The translations under genes were made by a program, and so were the position numbers. Below are positions 60,712-64,000 of a stretch of 64,000 nucleotides of DNA, in pieces (positions within the stretch are counted from its first letter, which is position 1; each line of letters starts with the position of its first letter). The stretch covers positions 242,382,558 to 242,446,557 of the forward strand of contig OY856409.1 in assembly GCA_963693085.1 (NCBI GenBank), given 5' to 3'. Source of the DNA: Alisma plantago-aquatica (Eukaryota; Streptophyta; Magnoliopsida; Alismatales; Alismataceae). Below the pieces are notes generated by a model. It ran no database searches and had not been told where the DNA came from. It was given only the letters and a program-made list of their open reading frames with translations.

Positions 60712-61365
60712 GTCGAGGTTGCCATGGTTCATGATCTGGACCGAAAGGTTAAACATCACAATGTTCTACCTAAGCAGTGGCACAAGATATAGTGTTGTAA
60801 AGGGAACGGAAGGTATTAGAATAATTTATGAACCAGTCTCAATCCAGGAGTTGTATTCGGGCGGGAGACTAGATGTATGTCGTTTGCAAAGGCGGGAAGT
60901 GGACATTTTCTGTCCGAGAGACGCGCAGGAGTTCATTTGACTTGGACACTAAGCCCTAGAGCGGAGTATTTTATTTAATGAAACTTGCACGTAAATTACT
61001 ACTAGGCTCCAATGGGCAATCAAGTAAGAAGTCTACTCGCTCTGCCCGGAGAAGGATTGATGGCTGCTTCCCTCCCCTCATCACAAAAACGTTAACCAAG
61101 AAACATAAGCAACGTTGTTAGACACTTCGTTTAATTAAAAGACTGCTGTGGGAAAGCAACAAAGCGCCCACCAAATTGACGCGTGGTGAGGTCACTGCAT
61201 GATTCCAAGATTAAGGCAATCACAATCAGGAACATGCATGTGTCAAGTGGTTTTCTAATCACTTTAAGGTCTGGCAACTGGAACGGCAGCCCAGTTGATT
61301 AATTATGGCTGTTTAATTGATTAATTTACTTAACCCTTTTGGGCATTTGCTGTTGTGCATGTAAC
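60712..61365. other. Unassigned, less AT-rich DNA
   Basis: The sequence is visibly richer in GC than the retrotransposon region and has no repeat in the window, so it may be low-copy DNA. One 73-codon ORF (60719-60940, plus strand) has no known domain. TTGATTAATT occurs twice near 61296 and 61318. Confidence 0.4.
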
Positions 61366-61653
61366 CTATGATGAACAATGACGTATGGAAACGAAATGGG
61401 ACGAGGCTGGCGCCCCGTCAGTCGTCATGTCAAGGTAATGTGGGCCCGTTGATGGAGATGGGTGCATGTGGTTCGTGAATGTGTCTATGGGTGAGGGCCA
61501 GCCTAGGTCCTTGTAGAGAATGGAAGATTGCTCTGTTTTCTGGTCAACTATATCATTCCTGATAGAGGAAGGTGCGTGCACGTGAATCTCTCGTTCTTTT
61601 TTAAAACCTCCTTCGAGGTTCACCTCATCTCCATGAGAGCTAGGATTCTCCAT
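61366..61653 (-). CDS. Hypothetical 95-codon ORF, uncertain
   Basis: The ORF starts MENPSSHGDEVNLEGGFKK and ends FVSIRHCSS. It is hydrophilic, with no signal peptide, membrane segment or motif I recognise. It lies in the least repetitive part of the window and the MITE at 61699-62000 begins 45 bp upstream of its start. No splice structure could be assigned. It may be a fragment of an unannotated gene or chance. Confidence 0.2.
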   Translation of the reverse strand: MENPSSHGDEVNLEGGFKKEREIHVHAPSSIRNDIVDQKTEQSSILYKDLGWPSPIDTFTNHMHPSPSTGPHYLDMTTDGAPASSHFVSIRHCSS

Positions 61654-61698
61654 CCTTCGTAGAAGAGTTCATTAACCGAATTTAAAGTTGTTCCAAGA

Positions 61699-62000
61699 CA
61701 GTGGCGGAACCAGAAAATTACACGAAGGGGGCTGAAATCATATATGTGTACATTTTAGCACAAAGGGGGGGCTGAGCCAAAAATATTGTCCCCATTGAGA
61801 ATGAAACCTGCATCATTTGCTTTAAAAACCAAGCTATATACCACTCCAACTAGTCCAATGATTTGAAATTTATACGTAGTTAATGTATATATTTATACTT
61901 TAAGCTATACTTAATACTAAAAAGATAACTATTTGTATTAGTTTTTTGGGGGGAGGGGGGGGCTAAAGCCCCGGCAGCCTCCCCCCTAGTTCCGCCCCTG
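61699..62000. mobile_element. hAT-type MITE, 302 bp
   Basis: The ends CAGTGGCGGAACCAG and CTAGTTCCGCCCCTG are inverted repeats with two mismatches. The flanks are an exact 8-bp duplication TTCCAAGA (61691-61698 and 62001-62008), the size expected for hAT insertion. The interior is AT-rich with G runs near both ends (61726-61770 and 61949-61962) and no ORF. It would have to be moved by a transposase from elsewhere. Confidence 0.93.
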
Positions 62001-62008
62001 TTCCAAGA

Positions 62009-62145
62009 ATAATTTGTTACTATTGCCATTAGTAATCATATAGTCCGCGGGGAGGGGTGTTTCGGATTTCAAGCTACTTGTTAAGCGAAATTTCAGAAGA
62101 TGTAGGTGAGGGGTGTGTCACAAGATTATTGTCGTAAATATAAAA
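62009..62145. other. Unassigned spacer
   Basis: Short stretch between the MITE and the 109-bp duplication; nothing recognised. Confidence 0.4.
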
Positions 62146-62363
62146 CTTATCACTCATATGTACGAGTTTGATCAATGGCTTGCTTCTCAAATTCAATCTC
62201 TCCGGTATAAAAATTATTGCTAGATGCAAACAAGAGAGCAGTATCGAACAAACTGCTTATCACTCATATGTACGAGTTTGATCAGTGGCTTGCTTCTCAA
62301 ATTCAATCTCTCCGGTATAAAAATTATTGCTAGATGCAACCAAGAGAGCAGTATCGAACAAAC
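62146..62363. repeat. 109-bp direct tandem duplication
   Basis: Unit 1 (62146-62254) and unit 2 (62255-62363) start CTTATCACTCATATGTACGA and end GTATCGAACAAACTG. Only two differences are seen (62175 A versus 62284 G, and one A to C near 62340). The duplication is recent and non-coding as far as can be seen. Confidence 0.92.
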
Positions 62364-64000
62364 TGTTGGCCCTTAAATGTCTTTACAGAAACACGTCACC
62401 CATTCAGATGCATAACAATATGTATCAACACATGGAGGATAAGGAAAAAATGAGTTGGAACAAGGTGCTAATTAATAATTTAAGGCAATATGGTGGAGGC
62501 CACACACAACAGGGGTAACAGCTAGTAGAAAGCAATTCACATACAACAGTTTTGTGAATGTATTTTGATATTTTAGTGTGTTTCAATGCGTTAGAAATGG
62601 CTAAAACATGTCCACTTATAGATGGACACAACAAACAAAGTATGTGCCAATTTTTGCTTCGATTATAATTGGTAGGCGAGTTCCTATGTGCATAGTTCGT
62701 TGGGCACACCCAAACAAAACCCAGGAGACTCTGACCAACTAACTAACAACTAATTAACTTGGATGAAAAAAGAGTAGGAGATTTATTCAAAGATAGTTAT
62801 GATTTGGACAACTTGAGACAATTGATTTTCCAAGATAATTAAGGAATAAAAATGTGTACTTGTTTGAGACTCTAAATGACAATTGAAAAGTCGTCCAAAT
62901 AAATACACAAATAAAAGATTTTACTGTTTACTCTCATGTGTATATTTTATTTTGTCAAAGTCTAATATAAAATCAGCCCAATATGTCTTAGATTCTAATA
63001 CACCAGAAAGGCTCGCAAATCTTTAGTCTCCACTCCCACTTAGATCTGTCTCACTTGGCTGAGAAGTTTTGAATAGAAAAAAAATGGTATCATCATCAAT
63101 TATGGCTGAGAAGTTTTGAATAGATCTGTCTCACTTTAAACGTTGAACTCAATCATTTTGTGGTAACAAATAACATATCATGGATTCTATCATCATCAAT
63201 ACACATATCCCACCATAAAGCCCAAACAATGTCCCAATTGATGATCATGATCCATCTATCATTGTGCTTTCATTTTACCCACTATTCTACATGATTGGTC
63301 GCGTGGTCATGTAGCCGACGAGATTAGACATTTCCTTCTTGTTTAGAAAAAATGGAAAGACTGACAATAGACTACGATGAAAGTCTCATTACTCTGACTA
63401 CTTGTTATAGTGGCTCATAATCTCTAGTTACCCACTTTGGTAAAATGGTGTAGCAAAGATCACTACGAAGTCAAATGGTCATTACTCATAGTCACTTCCT
63501 TGGGGCAATTCAAATTTTTTACATTATGATATAGTGTTTGTAGAATAATATTAAATGGAAGATTGAAACACAACAACTCTTATGAATAAACATATACATC
63601 AGAAAGCAACCATTTAAGAAACTAAAACTAGGAATAGGAGGAACCCAAAAAATGGATAGATAACATTATCATTGTAGGCATGTAAAACCTCGAGCTTCAC
63701 AACTCTTAAGGAAAATAATACTTTGAATTCTCATATTTTCTCAATTAAAACCTCGTAGTTAGACTCAGGTGATTTACATTTTCTATTGAGTCTGTAGTTA
63801 AAAATCACATACTAATTTCATCCAACCATTTTGTTTTTTCTTGTTAATTCAAAGTATATCACTAACCTCAACTGATACATAACTATTCGATTGGTTTACT
63901 TGTATTTTTTTTCAAATCTTCCTCATCTTAAGGATAAACTAACACTCACTTCTATGAAATGAAATCTATCATACTTTCATATAAAAATTATACACCACAA
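62364..64000. other. Unassigned AT-rich DNA with a small repeat mosaic
   Basis: The only structure noticed is at 63041-63136, where TAGATCTGTCTCACTT and GGCTGAGAAGTTTTGAATAG each occur twice, in the order A-B-spacer-B-A. No gene or element end was recognised to the end of the window. Confidence 0.45.

Noticed and set aside
62425..62709. 94-codon minus-strand ORF
   Set aside because: No domain; cysteine-rich composition reflects the opposite strand's GG-rich codons, and another ORF overlaps it on the plus strand.

Overview
The window is repetitive DNA from a large plant (angiosperm) nuclear genome. I find no intact host gene that I would defend. The signs are AT-rich DNA with no bacterial-type coding density, LTR retrotransposons primed by the plant initiator-Met tRNA (PBS TGGTATCAGAGC on the minus strand), a Ty3/Gypsy chromovirus with a chromodomain remnant, an Athila/Tat-like gag fragment, a SIRE-like Copia derivative and a hAT MITE with an 8-bp target duplication.

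Region 1 (1-27194): a head-to-tail array of a 10,138-bp unit, 2.65 copies in the window (1-10138, 10139-20276, 20277-26855), with only about a dozen base differences noticed by eye. The unit holds a minus-strand non-autonomous LTR element: LTRs of about 2.6 kb, a 2.75-kb non-coding interior, and a 19-unit minisatellite with the core TACCC-N9-GGGTA. It also holds a broken Athila/Tat-like gag fragment and a probable CACTA derivative. The unit junction (after 6579 and 16717) and the right exit of the array (after 26855) can both be read at base level.

Region 2 (27369-59047): a three-level retrotransposon nest, all on the minus strand. E1 is a degraded Tekay/Del-like chromovirus (27369-59047; LTRs of about 3.7 kb; gag, RT, RNase H, integrase and chromodomain remnants). 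Its gag is split by E2 (35095-54595, TSD AGACC), a non-autonomous relative with 5.9-kb LTRs. E2's right LTR is split by E3 (43887-50072, TSD TTAAG), a young SIRE-like Copia derivative that keeps only a gag-derived coiled-coil/zinc-knuckle ORF. Sampled LTR divergence is a few percent in E1 and E2 and well under 1% in E3, in line with the nesting order. E1 sits in older DNA that carries TCGGT/ACCGA-type motifs on both sides.

Region 3 (59053-64000): mostly unassigned, locally less AT-rich DNA with a hAT MITE (61699-62000, TSD TTCCAAGA), a probable Tourist-like MITE (60604-60708), a 109-bp tandem duplication and one 95-codon ORF of unknown status.

The most unusual signal is shared rather than local. 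At least four unrelated repeat families here carry arrays of short, near-perfect palindromes in LTRs or untranslated DNA: CCAAACGGTCT/AGACCGTTTGG in E2, TCTCGGTCGAC/GTCGACCGAGA in E3, TACCC/GGGTA in the tandem-array element, and TCGGT/ACCGA in the DNA around E1. The motif differs in each family but the architecture is the same. I know of no established function for this.
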